Shown in pieces: positions 32,664 to 43,083 of a DNA stretch of 64,000 bases. The notes below the pieces were generated by a model. The model worked only from the letters and a program-made list of their open reading frames with translations, ran no database searches and was not told where the DNA came from. Made by a program: the position numbers and the translations under genes. Each line of letters starts with the position of its first letter. The stretch's first letter is position 1. Source of the stretch: Echiichthys vipera (Eukaryota > Chordata > Actinopteri > Perciformes > Trachinidae); contig OY829661.1 of NCBI GenBank assembly GCA_963691815.1, positions 2,597,001-2,661,000 of the forward strand, in the 5' to 3' direction.

Positions 32664-32950
32664 TCACAAAGCAAAAATCAAAATCTGCAAAATCAAAATT
32701 TATATTTGCTTAAATAAGGTTTACTTTTTCTCATTTCCATGTATTTAATAATCAAAATGAATCACATTTCTCTTTTTTATTTATCTATTTATTTTTCTCT
32801 TTTCCAATTATAACATAATACATATGCATTCATTATTTCAAACTTCAAGGTCTTCTTAAATATCGGCCGTGTTGTAATTACTGAGATTAGATAAATATTA
32901 GATTTTATGAAAAAGCTCCTTAGTAGAGTCACGGTATCCCACCATAGGTG
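32345..32950 (-). mobile_element. LINE 3' end antisense in gag, ERV copy 2
   Basis: Starts with GAATGAATGAATG (the LINE tail, reversed) after ACCAT, and ends before a second ACCAT at about 32940-32945. It has lost most of the coding part still present in copies 1 and 3. It contains an (AC)n tract at 32615-32660. Confidence 0.65.
32615..32660 (+). repeat. (AC)n microsatellite
   Basis: About 22 dinucleotide units; the other copies have almost none here. Confidence 0.92.
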
Positions 32951-32964
32951 ATGTGAGAGGATTA

Positions 32965-33230
32965 AGATTCAAGATTCAAGAAGCTTTATTTATCCTGAGG
33001 GAAATTATTGTGCAACAGTTTCAATACAAAGATGGGAAAGGATCAGAGTAACTATAAGCTAACATAATCAAATCAAGATAAAGCTAACATCAAATAAATC
33101 AAACAATAACTAAGTGTGCAGGTTTATACAATATACAACAATACGCAGCGTGAAGTTTAGCAGCAGATTAAATCAAATAAAACTAAGTAAGTGGAAATGT
33201 AGCAGCATTTCCTACAGAACTAAGAATTAA
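32965..33230 (+). mobile_element. LINE-D tail captured in ERV copy 2
   Basis: Reversed LINE-D 3' end starting with GATTCAAGATTCAAGAAGC. Same position as 10226-10570 and 47886-48222. Confidence 0.7.
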
Positions 33231-33905
33231 TTGGACCAATTAGATTTAGATGCAGGAAAGGTCAGGAACAAACCCAGGGTCAGATCCACTGCAGGGATCA
33301 ATGTTTAAAGCCGCAGTTATGAAAGGAACAGACAAGGAAGTGAGAGCCATTACACATATGGATGAGGACACTTCAACATCACATGCGTAAAGCAGATGAA
33401 AGAAAGGCTGCGAGCAAAACAGAGGTAGAGAATTTGAAACCACAACTGACCAAATTAGAGTTAGCAAAGGCCAGAGAGGAAGGCACAAGCCACACACAAG
33501 CAGCTAAAGCAAAGACAAAAGCACAAATGAGCCAACAGCAGGCGGAGCCAGCATCAATGGGAATCCCCAGGACCATGGGGCGCACCACAATCACATTATA
33601 GAGGAGGAAGAGGGCGAGGCTTTAATCCTCGAGGAGGTTATGGAAGGGGCAGGGGCGGATCACCGGGGGCTAGGGACAATGGGTGTTACGTGTGTGGAGG
33701 TCATGAACATTGGGCAGGAGACTGTCCACAAAACCAGAGAGGGCCACCAAGAGGGGGACCACCTCCACAGCAGCAACAACAGCATGTGCCACCGCAACCA
33801 CAACTGGCCCAAGGTAACCAGTTGCCCAAAGGCACCTGGTATCCAGACCAATACTAGGGGTGTCGAGGGTCAAGGGCAAGGGGAGAGGCTGACCCCTTGC
33901 TAAGG
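33231..33905 (+). pseudogene. gag: ERV copy 2 gag: capsid end and nucleocapsid
   Basis: Capsid end, then an Ala/Lys-rich helical stretch (MRKADERKAASKTEVEN) and the CCHC knuckle at 33684-33725 (CYVCGGHEHWAGDC). Frames shift between these pieces. Pro/Gln-rich tail. Confidence 0.65.
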
Positions 33906-34522
33906 GGAGAAGTGAACGAACGAAAAGTGGACTTTTTAGTCGATACAGGAGCAACACATTCGACTCTGATACAACCTCAGTTCGGTCAACAGCTCTCCAA
34001 ATATTCCATAGACCTGGTGGGATTTGGAGGACAGCCAATGCCACTCCCTTTCACAGAACCCCTCCCCACTAAAATAGATGGTTAACAGTTTCATCAAAGC
34101 TTTGTATATTCGCCACAATGCCCAATCTCACTGCTAGGAAGAGATGTCATAATTAGATTGAAAGCATCTATCTATATGTGGCCCACAGGGGGTGCAAGTT
34201 CATTTCCCTAATGGGGTAAAAATAGACTGTTCAGAGACAATTACTTCAAGATGTAACAATGGACAATGGATCCTAGGGGAAGATCCTGATCAGCAGCAAC
34301 AGTCGGCCAACGTTTACTGGGCTCAATTGAAAGAGGATCCAGACCCGCCAATTACCAATGTTTTGAACCTGTATCAACAATGGAAACCGTGGATTCACTC
34401 ATATGCACCCATATGAACTGGTCCCTGACGTTCCCCACTGTACTCTTCTCTATGATCGCACCGAAACTGAAGAAGTGTATGAGGAAAAATTTAGGGAAGT
34501 GGACACTGACTTTGGACTGTAT
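33897..34522 (+). pseudogene. pro: ERV copy 2 protease and start of pol
   Basis: Frame 33897-34085 contains VDFLVDTGATHSTLI, the retropepsin active site. A TAA at 34083-34085 (where copy 3 has TAT, Tyr) stops it. Frame 34192-34416 continues into pol (GEDPDQQQQSANVYWAQL). The sequence then runs into the LINE tail at 34523. Confidence 0.75.
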
Positions 34523-34628
34523 ATATCAGAATCAGAATCAGAATCAGAAAACCTTTAATGTCCCGCAGACGGGGAAATTCTTTTGTCACAGCAGCAACAG
34601 AATATTACAAAATAAGCAATAAAGTTAA
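34523..34628 (+). mobile_element. Truncated LINE tail at the broken end of ERV copy 2
   Basis: AGAATCAGAATCAG then AACCTTTAATGTCCCGCAG, as in copies 1 and 3. Similarity stops at about 34628 where unrelated sequence begins. Confidence 0.7.
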
Positions 34629-34639
34629 ATTATCCAGTA

Positions 34640-36010
34640 GTATGCAGTATCCTTTAAGCCACAGGTGCAGCTTGCGGAGGCGGCTCTACATGACGTCACC
34701 AAAATGCGGGGCCTGAAATAATCAGACGCTTCCCTGTGTCTAGCAGGCGGTCCACCATGGACCTGAAGTCCTGCTTGAGGGATTCAGACTGGTGGTTCTT
34801 TAAATCGTTGGTACCGGCTTGCAGGACCAGTGTGGTGGCCAAGCTGTGCTGTGAACACATTTGGAGAGCGGAGGACTCAACCTCCCTGATGCGGGCTCCA
34901 GGGCAGCATAAGGTCTGGCCGTCGTGTACCCTCACGTGCCTGACCATCGAGGTCCCGACAACCAGCATGGAGGGGATGCCCTGTTCCACGGGCTGCCTGG
35001 AGGTGCGCCGGCCCGCGGCTGTCCTAAACGAGATGGAGGGGAGGGATCGGGTTTGGGCGAGCGGACCCCGGCTCCTGGTTCGGCGAGAGCCAGGACCAGC
35101 TGTATGGACGGATCCCGGGGACGAGCTGAAGTGCTCACCCAGTGGAGGGAAATCCTGCGGGCTTAGGACGTCAAACCTGTTATCCAGTGGTAAATCCAGA
35201 GGTAGAGGAGGGAAATTCTGCGGGCTTAGGATGTCAAACCTGTTATCCAGTGGTAGAGGATAGGAGGTAGGTAGGTAGGAAGCGGACGAGGGAGAGATGG
35301 GCGAGCCCAAGTGCCCCTGTTCACCACTGACCAGGGTTCACTCGGCTTGAGTGTTGAGCCCACTAGACCCGGAGCCACCGATCCGTCCTCCCCGGTGGAG
35401 CACTGCCACTCCGCGGGGCGAAGGCAGGAGGTGGAGGGTGCCGATGACTTGGGCTTGGCTCCCTGGTGGTGCCAGCAGGACTGGGTGAGTGCTGGTGCCG
35501 GAGATCTGGGTGAGTGCTGGTGCCGGAGATCTGGTGGTGATGGAGCCAGTCCTCGGCAGGGTGGTGTTGTCGGCAACCGTCATGGTCCGGTCACCAGCAC
35601 CGGAAGCCTTAAGATGGACGAGGCTGAGTTGAGGCGACGGTGGAGAAATCCAGGAGGATTTTGTTCTTCTCCATGAGGTCAGCCTTCACGCCAGAGATGT
35701 TCTCCCTCAGATTTGAGAACGTGGGGAGACAGGACTCGCATACAGACATCATATCGCAGCCTGTGCTGGGGATCCGTCACCCAGGGACACAGAACCACCA
35801 CAAGGTGGTGAGTTTAATTCCGGACCTGGAGATGAATGTCCAGGGAGACCTTCTTCACTCCTGGGCAGGCAGCCCACTTCACCAGTTTTTTTTTCAGATC
35901 CCACTGGGTTCAAGAAGTTCTTTAGAAATTGGGGTCTCGCTAGTTCTATTCTGCTTCACGACTTCCGTGTTTTACTTCTCCGGTGTAATCAGAGGCAACC
36001 ACAGTCCCAA
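34640..36010 (-). pseudogene. LINE-C ORF1 with SGNH-esterase-like domain
   Basis: Main frame 35310-34696 (204 codons), minus strand. Residues 1-55 hold two near repeats LPLDNRFDILSPQNFPPL / LPLDNRFDVLSPQDFPPL. Then a Ser/Arg-rich linker and the domain SMLVVGTSMVRHVRV ... VLQAGTNDLK ... RLIISGPAF. In CR1/L2-type fish LINE ORF1 an SGNH esterase has a GDS nucleophile block and a GxND block; here GTS and GTND fill those places, so the Asp of GDS is replaced. The His block would lie beyond the truncated C-terminus. Upstream frames (to about 36010) show ENISGVKADLMEKNKILL-like coiled coil and a Cys pair. 3'-truncated next to ERV copy 2. Confidence 0.65.
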
Positions 36011-36755
36011 TGATTAAAAGCTTTGGTCCAGGGTTTGAAGAAATAAATACAATAAAAGCTGGGCATGAGTGATTCCAAATATGGAAACGATAAACTAAGT
36101 AAAAAACAATATTTTCTGGAGCCGAGGTGGGAAATCCAGTGATTCAAGCAACGCTGAGCATGCATATGCATAAATGACGTAGACAAATTCCTATAGTGTC
36201 CGACTGCAGAGCTCCAGGCTTGGCTCTTTTCTCTGTTCTGGGAACAATCTCAGCATGCAGACAATGCCACAAACATTTTTGAATTCTTTTTAATAATAAT
36301 AGGGACATTGATGACTACTCAGTGATGAAGTCATTTGATCCATGGAGGATATAATCAATGTCATTTCTTTGTTTATAAACAAAAATATATAAATGTGGCA
36401 GTGTGACTTGTAATGTGAATGCTTGCAATAAAGTAATTGAAAAAAATAATATATATAGAATATAATAACTGACAATGTATAGAGTTGGCATGACTGTATT
36501 TGTGCTTCAGTTCATCCATGCAGGTGTTTCTAACAGCTGGCTGTCACTATTATTTCTAAGCCAGCTATAGCTATTGTTAAACACCATCGGCTCTAGGCGA
36601 GCTGAAGAGAGGAGAAAGACTTTGAAACATCCAAAACTTCACATCTTTTGGATTTTCCTTTTTCATAGAAGTCGGTCCACAGCAGTGCCCTGCTGGTCTT
36701 TCAAGGAGGGGAAGCTCATTTCAAATGTGTTTGTTTATATGTAAAATCTATCCTT
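36011..36755. other. Unclassified spacer
   Basis: No recognised gene or clear repeat. 36420-36450 carries an AATAAAGTAATTGAAAAAA stretch, perhaps a retroposed tail. Confidence 0.35.
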
Positions 36756-36935
36756 CATAGAACATTTCTCCAGACGTCTGTAACATCCGATGTCCATTTG
36801 CAAATAAATGCCTGCTTGCGCACTAAACTGCCAATGACTCTGCTGACTCCAGAAAGCCTCCTGTAGAATTTGAATTACGCAATATATACTCTGTGAGGTC
36901 CTTCTGATTTGAGCTTTGTGTGTAAAATTCCTACA
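36756..36935 (+). repeat. ERV LTR 3' fragment (stub)
   Basis: The last about 180 bp of the same LTR family (ATAGAACATTTCTCC ... AAATAAATGCCTGC ... TTCCTACA). It lacks U3, and its flank TCAC does not match the left flank of copy 2 (CTCT), so it is not shown to be that copy's 3' LTR. Confidence 0.8.
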
Positions 36936-37411
36936 TCACTTTGTCACTTTATATCACCACTGCATCACTTTATTTAGTTGTATTGTAAACTTACTTCAGT
37001 CAGAAATGCTGCTACACTTCACTGTGGTTTACTGTAACTAACTTACTTCAGTAGAAAAGGCTGCTACACTTAACTGTACTTTACTTTAACTTAGTTCTGT
37101 AGGAAATGCTGCTACATTTTTAACACTGTTTCAATTATTGCTCCTTATCACTTATTTAGTTTGTACTTATTTTATTTCAATATGCTGCTAAACTGCACAG
37201 TGTGTATTGTTGTATATTGTATATACCTACGCTTAACCACAATGTCTGTTGCACTCTGTCACACTTAGTTATTGTTGATTTATTTTATGTTAGCTTTATT
37301 TTGATTTGATTATGTTAGCTTATTGTCACTCTGATCCTTTCCCACCTTTGTATTGAAACTGTTGCACAATAATTTCCCTCTGGATAAATAAAGCACCTTG
37401 AATCTTGAATC
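36936..37411 (+). mobile_element. LINE-D 3' UTR and tail
   Basis: CACTTTATATCACCACTGCA-type sequence, then diverged tandem units (AAATGCTGCTACACTT...), then the unique tail 37093-37411 ending CTTGAATCTTGAATC. The tail is the same sequence found inside gag of ERV copies 1-3. The 3' UTR matches 53958-54160. Confidence 0.75.
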
Positions 37412-38155
37412 TAGTCGTTTTAACAAAGACAAAGTCTCTGTGGATCGGTAAAGTCTCCGGATCAGTTCAGAACAATGGAATGAAAAACTTGTAAAATGCT
37501 CCGCTCAATGTTTATTCTTCAAGATCGCCGATTCGCTCATTTAGCTGTCAATCAAAAAGGATTCCGCCTCAGACAGAAGAAGAAGAAGAAGAATTCCTTT
37601 ATTAGTCCCGCGAATGGGGAAATTCAATTTCAGCTCATCCAATCATCATGCAGAAGCTGAGCGTCGGGGCCAGCCCACTGCCCCATAGACCCCCAGAGAC
37701 GCTGAGCGTCCGACGGCCGGGACAAAGCCCAGTTTGGCTGCAGTGAAACAACCCGCTCTACGCTTCCTCATTTAAGTCAGTAGAAGCTGAGTGTCCGAAT
37801 GTGTACTGCGCTGTGGCGCTGTGGGAATGAATGAGAAGGAAGTTGCTCCGGTTACCTGGGATAAGTAGCTGATTCTGAACAAAAGATGAAGGCTTTCTGG
37901 CATGTATGTAGTCAATGAAATGTATACACAGCAGCACATATTTCACCAACTGAGCTTCCCTTGGAGTCTTAGAGCAATCGCTACTGGACCACAGGCAGTC
38001 ATGGAAAAGTCCAAGACATGTAAAAAGTTACAAACAGAACCTTTAAAAGCTGCTTTCTAGAGAGATCAAGATTTATTAGATGTAATGAAGCTTTATGATG
38101 CACTATAATGCACTTCATTGCACTAAACGTTTTAATATGGTGTTTTGTTGTACAG
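37412..38155. other. Spacer with a LINE-tail-like piece
   Basis: (AGA)n then ATTCCTTTATTAGTCCCGCG (37572-37620) looks like another LINE 3' end. The remainder, up to the kinase exon, shows no gene. Confidence 0.4.
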
Positions 38156-38296
38156 AACAACATGCCATGCTATAAGTACTGCTGCACTATGGCAAATTTC
38201 CGAATTGAGAAAAAGATTGGTCGAGGCCAGTTCAGTGAGGTCTACAAAGCTACGTACCTGCTGGAGGGACAACTGGTTGCACTCAAGAAAGTCCAG
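38156..38296 (+). CDS. NEK6/NEK7-type kinase exon (host gene)
   Basis: Open frame between a candidate acceptor TTTTGTTGTACAG (ends 38155) and donor CAG/GTACAG (38294-38302). 141 bp, phase 0 at both ends if these sites are used. It encodes FRIEKKIGRGQFSEVYKAT and VALKKVQ: the Gly-rich ATP loop (GRGQFSEV) and the VAIK-type Lys of a protein kinase. The wording is specific to NEK6/NEK7, short mitotic NIMA-related kinases acting at the spindle (NEK7 also in the NLRP3 inflammasome in mammals). NFRIEKK favours NEK7, but the choice is open. The first about 11 residues (NNMPCYKYCCT) do not look like either protein, so the true acceptor may lie a little downstream. No other exon was found, so this is either an exon between very long introns or an isolated copy. 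Confidence 0.75.
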
Positions 38297-38661
38297 GTAC
38301 AGAACTCTGCTTCATGACGGTATGTTAAATTCATACAGATATACTTGTTAAGATTGGTAGCATATGTGCATGTGGTTTTCAGGGCCTATTTAATATTGTA
38401 AATATTTTATGTATTATCAAAATGCCAATGGTGTCAAAACTGTTATATTGGCATTGTCGATACAGTATTGACCAAATTTAATTCATCATAGAAATATTGG
38501 TTACCATATGTTGGCTGAGAAGTAACAAGAAATGTCATTATATTAGTTTGTCCACCGGAGAGCTTTGTAAAATATCCTACTCACCATTAGTTGTTTTAAA
38601 TGTCCAAATTTAGGGCATTCCTACTTAAAATAGTTTTTAGTCATGTGGGACCGCTGAACAA
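38297..38661 (+). other. Intronic sequence after the kinase exon
   Basis: AT-rich, no coding signal, follows the GTACAG donor. Confidence 0.45.
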
Positions 38662-39575
38662 CATCACTCACTCATCTTCAACCGCTTATCCGAGATCGAG
38701 TCACAGGGCAGCGGCTCTAGCAGAGGACCCCAAACTTCCCTTGCGCATTAATAAGCTCTAACTGGGGGATCCCGAGGCGTTCCCAGGCAAGTGTGGAGAT
38801 ACAATCTCTCCACCTAGTCCTGGGTCTTCCCAGAGGCCTCCTCCCAGCTGGACGTGCCTGGAACACCTCCCTAGGAAGGTGCCCAGGGAGCATCCTTACC
38901 AGATGCCCAAACCACCTCAACTGGCTCCTTTCCACGCAAAGGAGCAGTGGCTCTACTCTGAGTTCCTCATGGATGGCTGAACTTCTCACCCTATCTCTAA
39001 GGGAGACTCCAGCCACCCTCCTGAGAAAACCCATTTCGTCCATTTGTAGCTGTGACCACGTTTTTTTCATAGGTGAGGATAGGAACGAAGATTGACCAGT
39101 AGATCAAGAGCTTTGCGTTCCGGCTCAGCCCTCTTTTTGTCACAACGGTGCGGTTAAGCGACTGCAATACCACCCTCGATGCTCCAATTCTCCGAACAAA
39201 CTCACGCTCCATCGTCCCCTAACTTGTGAAGCAGACCCAGAGGTACTTTAACTTATTCACTTGGGGTAAGGACTCATTCCCTATTCAGAGTAAGCAATCC
39301 ACCGGTTTCCTGCTGAGGGCTATGGCCTCAGATTTAGAGGTGCCGATCCTCATCCCAGCCATTTCACACTTGGCTGCGAACCGATCCAGCGAGTGCTGAA
39401 GGTCACTCACCGGCAATGCCATCAGGACCACATCTTCTGCAAAAAGCAGAGATGAGATCCTCAGTCCAACGAAATGTAACCCCTCCCCACCACGACTACA
39501 CCTCAATATCCCATCCATGAAATCACAAACAGGATTGGTGACAGCTTCTCCAGATCCACAAAACACTGTTCATTC
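38662..39575 (-). pseudogene. RTE/Rex3-like LINE ORF2 fragment
   Basis: Minus strand. 39566-39285: LRISSLLFAEDVVLMA, where the RT catalytic Y/FADD reads FAED, so the second Asp is in place but the first is Glu. Then 39212-38997 and 39070-38717: WSQLQMDEMGFLRRVAGVS, RSQLRWFGHLVRML, GRPRTRWRDCISTLAW. Frames shift several times. The 3' end (CTCATCTTCAACCGCTTATCC on the plus strand near 38671) is the common end of this family in fish. Confidence 0.75.
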
Positions 39576-39967
39576 TTTGATAACCACACTTTAGCATATT
39601 CATATCCCGATTCTCATGTCTCATTTTCTTGGGATATTCTTTACTGTGCAGCACACAGACAGAGCGAGAGCTGAATCCCACATGCAGGCATTCACAAACA
39701 TACACATACCAAATAGCCGGCCACACACACACATACTCAGGAATCCTTATTACCTTCATTCAACAACTCCAACACTGTCCCGTAATAATCCTATGTATCC
39801 TACTGTATTCCGTACAGTATACCGGTATTAGCCCTTCACAGCTTTCAATTGTATTTCACATTTTATCCTGTATACCGGTATTTTTAGCCCTTCACGGCTT
39901 TGGTTGTTTTAGGTGTTCCGACAGACCCCTGCAGGTTTTAGCCCTTCTCAGCCTCTTAAAGTGAAAT
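39576..39967. other. Spacer
   Basis: Contains a near-duplicated segment 'TATACCGGTATT...AGCCCTTCAC' at 39818-39840 and 39869-39896. No gene. Confidence 0.4.
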
Positions 39968-40957
39968 CTCTTTTTAGGTAAATACACTCATCAAATAAGC
40001 CATCGAGATATTCTGCAGTAGCATGATAAGAGTCCTTACACTTTAACCGAAGCACCAACAACGTAGTTAGTGACATTGGAGTTTATTAAAAGAGTGTTTT
40101 GAAAGACTTACCTACTCGACCGGTAGCAGCTCCTCTTGTAGTAAAGACCATTCAAGTAGATTACAAATGCAATCCAAATGGAAGGATGCCGGAAGATGCA
40201 CAGGGAAAGACGACCAGCCTGCAACTTGAAGTAAAGAGAGACAGAATGGTTTGTGTTTATATCTTTCCCGGCTGCGAAACAAAAATGAAAGCTTACAACC
40301 CAGAAACCTTTCATAGGCTGCCATTGCGGTACGATGACCGTGCTCTGAAACGTGGATCAAGACACTTAGGCAGAGGGATTACCGTATCTGCAGCAAACAT
40401 TTGGAAAAGGACGACATCATAATTCCTAGAGAGCTTCTGACCCAAAGAAGGCGTGCTGGAAGAAGAATGCCATTCCATGAGTGCTGCAACTGACTACGAA
40501 TAGACTGGAGTTAAAGATATTTCACCAAACTGCCACAAACCACAACGTTTAAGTGTTTTGCTGGAATAAATCATCAATGGGCTCCTTCCTTTTGGATTGT
40601 ATTTGGTAATCGACTTGAATGGACTTTATGGAGTAAGGAGCTGGTACAGGTCCAGTTGGTAAGTCTTTAAAACACTCTTAATAAACTCCAATGTCCCTAA
40701 CTACGATGTCGGTACTACCGTTATTGTGTAGGGACTCTTCTCATGCTACTGCAGAGGTTTGGTGTTATTAGGAGCAGTATTATTGGTTAAAAAAGCTGTT
40801 TAAATGCATTCAAATAGCCGCCCTGAGCTAATCGGTGTTAGCCGCATTTGGTTGTGAGCGACTGTTAGCGACTGTCCCGGATTCCTCTGTTAGTTGTTTG
40901 TACACTGAAAAAATTGTCTTGATGGCTTATTTGATGAGTGTATTTGCCTAAAAAGAG
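39968..40957. mobile_element. DNA transposon with long terminal inverted repeats and a THAP-like remnant
   Basis: The outer arms 39968-40005 and 40921-40957 are reverse complements (CTCTTTTTAGG, then AAATACACTCATCAAATAAG). The inverted similarity continues inward through 40010-40113 against 40656-40755 (for example CTGCAGTAGCATGA and ACATTGGAGTTTATTAA). The right arm is split by about 160 bp (40758-40920) absent from the left. The interior, about 540 bp, encodes a THAP-like domain. No clean target duplication was found; ATTTCACTTTAA-like sequence outside the arms may belong to the element. P-element-like or another THAP-bearing family are options. Confidence 0.7.
40099..40480 (+). pseudogene. 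THAP-domain protein remnant
   Basis: Frame 40099-40422: RMVCVYIFPGCETKMKAYN then FHRLPLRYDDRALKR. This fits the start of a C2CH THAP zinc finger (C-x4-C, then the FHxxP block). After a stop/frameshift near 40420, other-frame sequence gives SKHLEKDDIIIPRELL-like residues, the 'SxHF...D' and C-terminal box region; the final Cys-His pair is not intact in one frame. THAP domains bind DNA and serve P-element and related transposases. There is no transposase catalytic domain, so the element is non-autonomous. Confidence 0.6.
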
Positions 40958-42052
40958 CCTGGGATGATTTTACACCGGAATTTCACTTTCACTTTAACTT
41001 TTTCACTTTAAATCACCCAATCAAAAGAATTTACTTACTGACTCAACCATGTCCTGGTTCTAAATCATCTGGATCTTGGCACCCCAGCACTTCCATTAAT
41101 TCTTGTAAAAGAAGAGAATACAGTACAGGCCAGCATCAGGGTTTCACATGCTCTGGGGACAGTCCTCCTGAATCAAGTCATTTAACATGGATTTCAACAG
41201 TAATGTTTGTCGAGGTCGACCGATAGTGGATTTTTAAAGGCAGATATAATAACAATAGTTTGGAGCAGGAAAAAGCCTAAATTAAAGTAAATGAATGATA
41301 GCTATATGTTATTATATGTGATTAATATATCATTAATATTATATAATATCAATATAATTAATTTAAACTTGTATGTATTTAACATCTATTAAAATCTACG
41401 TGGATGGTCATGGATGGTCCTTTACATTTTGTGAGTAATGGCATATATTTAAAAATAATCACCACAAAAGAACACTGGTTAAAAAAGGCGTAAAGTGAAT
41501 GGATTTAAACTGTGATTTTCTCATCGTCCCATAGTCAGGCGTGTATGAAGGTCCATACGTTTCAGAATCTTACGCAGCTGTCAACTGAGCGTTTCACAAG
41601 CATGTGCTTTGACGCCTGTGCAGCAAAGCAGCGGGTGACATGTCATGTAGTTTCCCCATTGACTTATAACGGTCACACGTATAACGGTCAGAGTGACTAC
41701 GCATAACAGTTATACGAACGCACGCATAAACGCTCGCATGAAGATAATAAAGAATTTTCTCGGTGCCGCCATCTACTGGATGAAAATGGAACACATAGAT
41801 ACTACTTTACGTGTCCAGATCTACTTCCGGTTGTGAACAATCAAAACATACGAACGCACGTGCATGTAATCGCCTGAAAGCTCTAGGTGTAGTACGCTGC
41901 TTCTTGTTATGCGTGATAAAGTCTGCCCACACGTAACAACGCACACACGCATGCACGTGAAATTTTTTTTCTATTATTCACACGGGCACGTACACGCTGC
42001 TGTGCACGCATTTTCTGTGAAAGACACGGATGGAACCCCATGGATGTGGGAG

Positions 42053-42101
<49 letters not shown>

Positions 42102-42184
42102 TGTGTACGAGGAGCAGCACTGCCCCTCAGTGATCAGAGGGACAGAGAGCAGGGGCAGCCACTATCGGAGCCAGGTTACGGCAA
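40958..42184. other. Spacer, no gene recognised
   Basis: Holds repeat remnants (GTCGAGGTCGACCGATAGTGG at about 41208-41228), an AT-rich block 41270-41400 and a (GT)n tract. Confidence 0.4.
42052..42098 (+). repeat. (GT)n microsatellite
   Basis: About 22 GT units. Confidence 0.93.
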
Positions 42185-42832
42185 TTCTTAAACTTAGACT
42201 TAGATTTCTCTTTATTGATCCCTTTGGGATGACTCCCGCAAGGAAATTGAATTTCCAGAAGCTTTTAAAAAAAGGGGAGTGTGGAGTTGTAGAGGATGAT
42301 GGCCTGAGGGACAAAGGAGTTCTTGAGCCTGTTGGTCCTACACTTGGGCAGTAGCAGCCTTCCACTGAACAGGCTCCTCTGGTTGCTGATGACGGTGAGC
42401 AGGTGGTGGCTGGCATTGTCCATAATGTCCAGCAGTTTGTCCAGTGTACTCCCCTCTGCCACCGTCACCAGCAAGTCCAGTTTAATGCCACATACCACAG
42501 AGCCGGCCCGGTCCCCAGCACACCACAGTGTAGAAGAGGACACTGGTGACCACAGACTGGTAAAACATCGACAGCAGTTTGCCGCAGATGTTGAATGACC
42601 GCAGTCTCCTCAGGAAGTACAACCTGTTTGTGTCTTCCTGTACAGGTGGCTGGTGTGTGTTGTCCAGTCCAGTTTATTGTTTGTTTATTGCCTCCACCTC
42701 AGCTCCCTCTAGCAGGACTGGTCGCGGTCTTGGTCTGGACCTCCCAAAATCAATGACCAGCTACTTCGTCTTGGAGGTGTTGAGCTGTAGGTGGTTAGTG
42801 TGGCACCAGAGAGCAAAGTCCTCTGAGGCTGT
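42185..42832 (-). pseudogene. CR1/Rex1-like LINE ORF2 C-terminus
   Basis: Minus strand. 42543-42265 reads LLDIMDNASHHLLTVISNQ, LLPKCRTNRLKNSFVPQAI, LYNSTLP, the conserved end of CR1/Rex1-type ORF2. Upstream frames give EDFALWCHTNHLQLNTSKTK and RPRPVLLEGAEVEAINKQ from the RT thumb side, with stops and frameshifts. The 3' tail includes TTTATTGATCCCTTTGGGAT (plus strand, 42213-42232). It meets LINE-D head to head near 42835. Confidence 0.75.
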
Positions 42833-42837
42833 TTACA

Positions 42838-43083
42838 TGAAGGGCCAGAGTTGTCTCTATTTCCTGAGGAGGCTCCGGTCATTCAATGCATGTAAAACCA
42901 TGCTGAGGATGTTCTACCAGTCGGTGGTAGCCAGTGCCATCTTCTTTGCTGCTGTGTGCTGGGGCAGAAGACGCCAAGAGGATCAGTAAGATCATCAGGA
43001 AGGCTGGCTCTGTCCTGGGGGTCCAGCTGGACTCTTTAATGGCGGTGTCTGAGAGGAGGATGCTGTCTAAACTGCATTGCATC
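42838..43083 (+). pseudogene. LINE-D ORF2 C-terminus, part 1 (before ERV copy 3)
   Basis: KGQSCLYFLRRLRSFNACK, MFYQSVVASAIFFAAVCWG, then after a frameshift SVLGVQLDSLMAVSERRML. This is the 'YFLRRLRSF...FYxS...W' end of Rex1/CR1-like ORF2. Coding is cut at 43083 by ERV copy 3 and resumes at 52620. Confidence 0.8.
43080..43083. repeat. Target site duplication CATC, left (ERV copy 3)
   Basis: Repeated at 52616-52619; the LINE-D reading continues across the two flanks. Confidence 0.9.

Larger units (their letters stand above)
28030..34628 (+). mobile_element. ERV copy 2: 5' half of the same endogenous retrovirus
   Basis: Plus-strand 5' LTR (28030-29104), PBS, leader, interrupted gag, protease and the start of pol. 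It breaks off inside the LINE tail that replaces RT (34628); the rest of pol and the 3' LTR are missing. It carries the same solo LTR, antisense LINE and LINE-D tail as copies 1 and 3. It sits in LINE-A copy 1. Confidence 0.92.

Noticed and set aside
36756..36935. LTR stub as the 3' LTR of ERV copy 2
   Set aside because: Its right flank (TCAC) does not match the left flank of copy 2 (CTCT), the continuing DNA is LINE-D rather than LINE-A, and a LINE ORF1 lies between.
42040..42354. ORF with a Cys-Val repeat
   Set aside because: Translation of the (GT)n microsatellite.
42185..43083. Twin-priming inversion of one LINE (head-to-head pieces)
   Set aside because: Both pieces contain the ORF2 C-terminus, so they cannot be consecutive parts of one inverted insertion.
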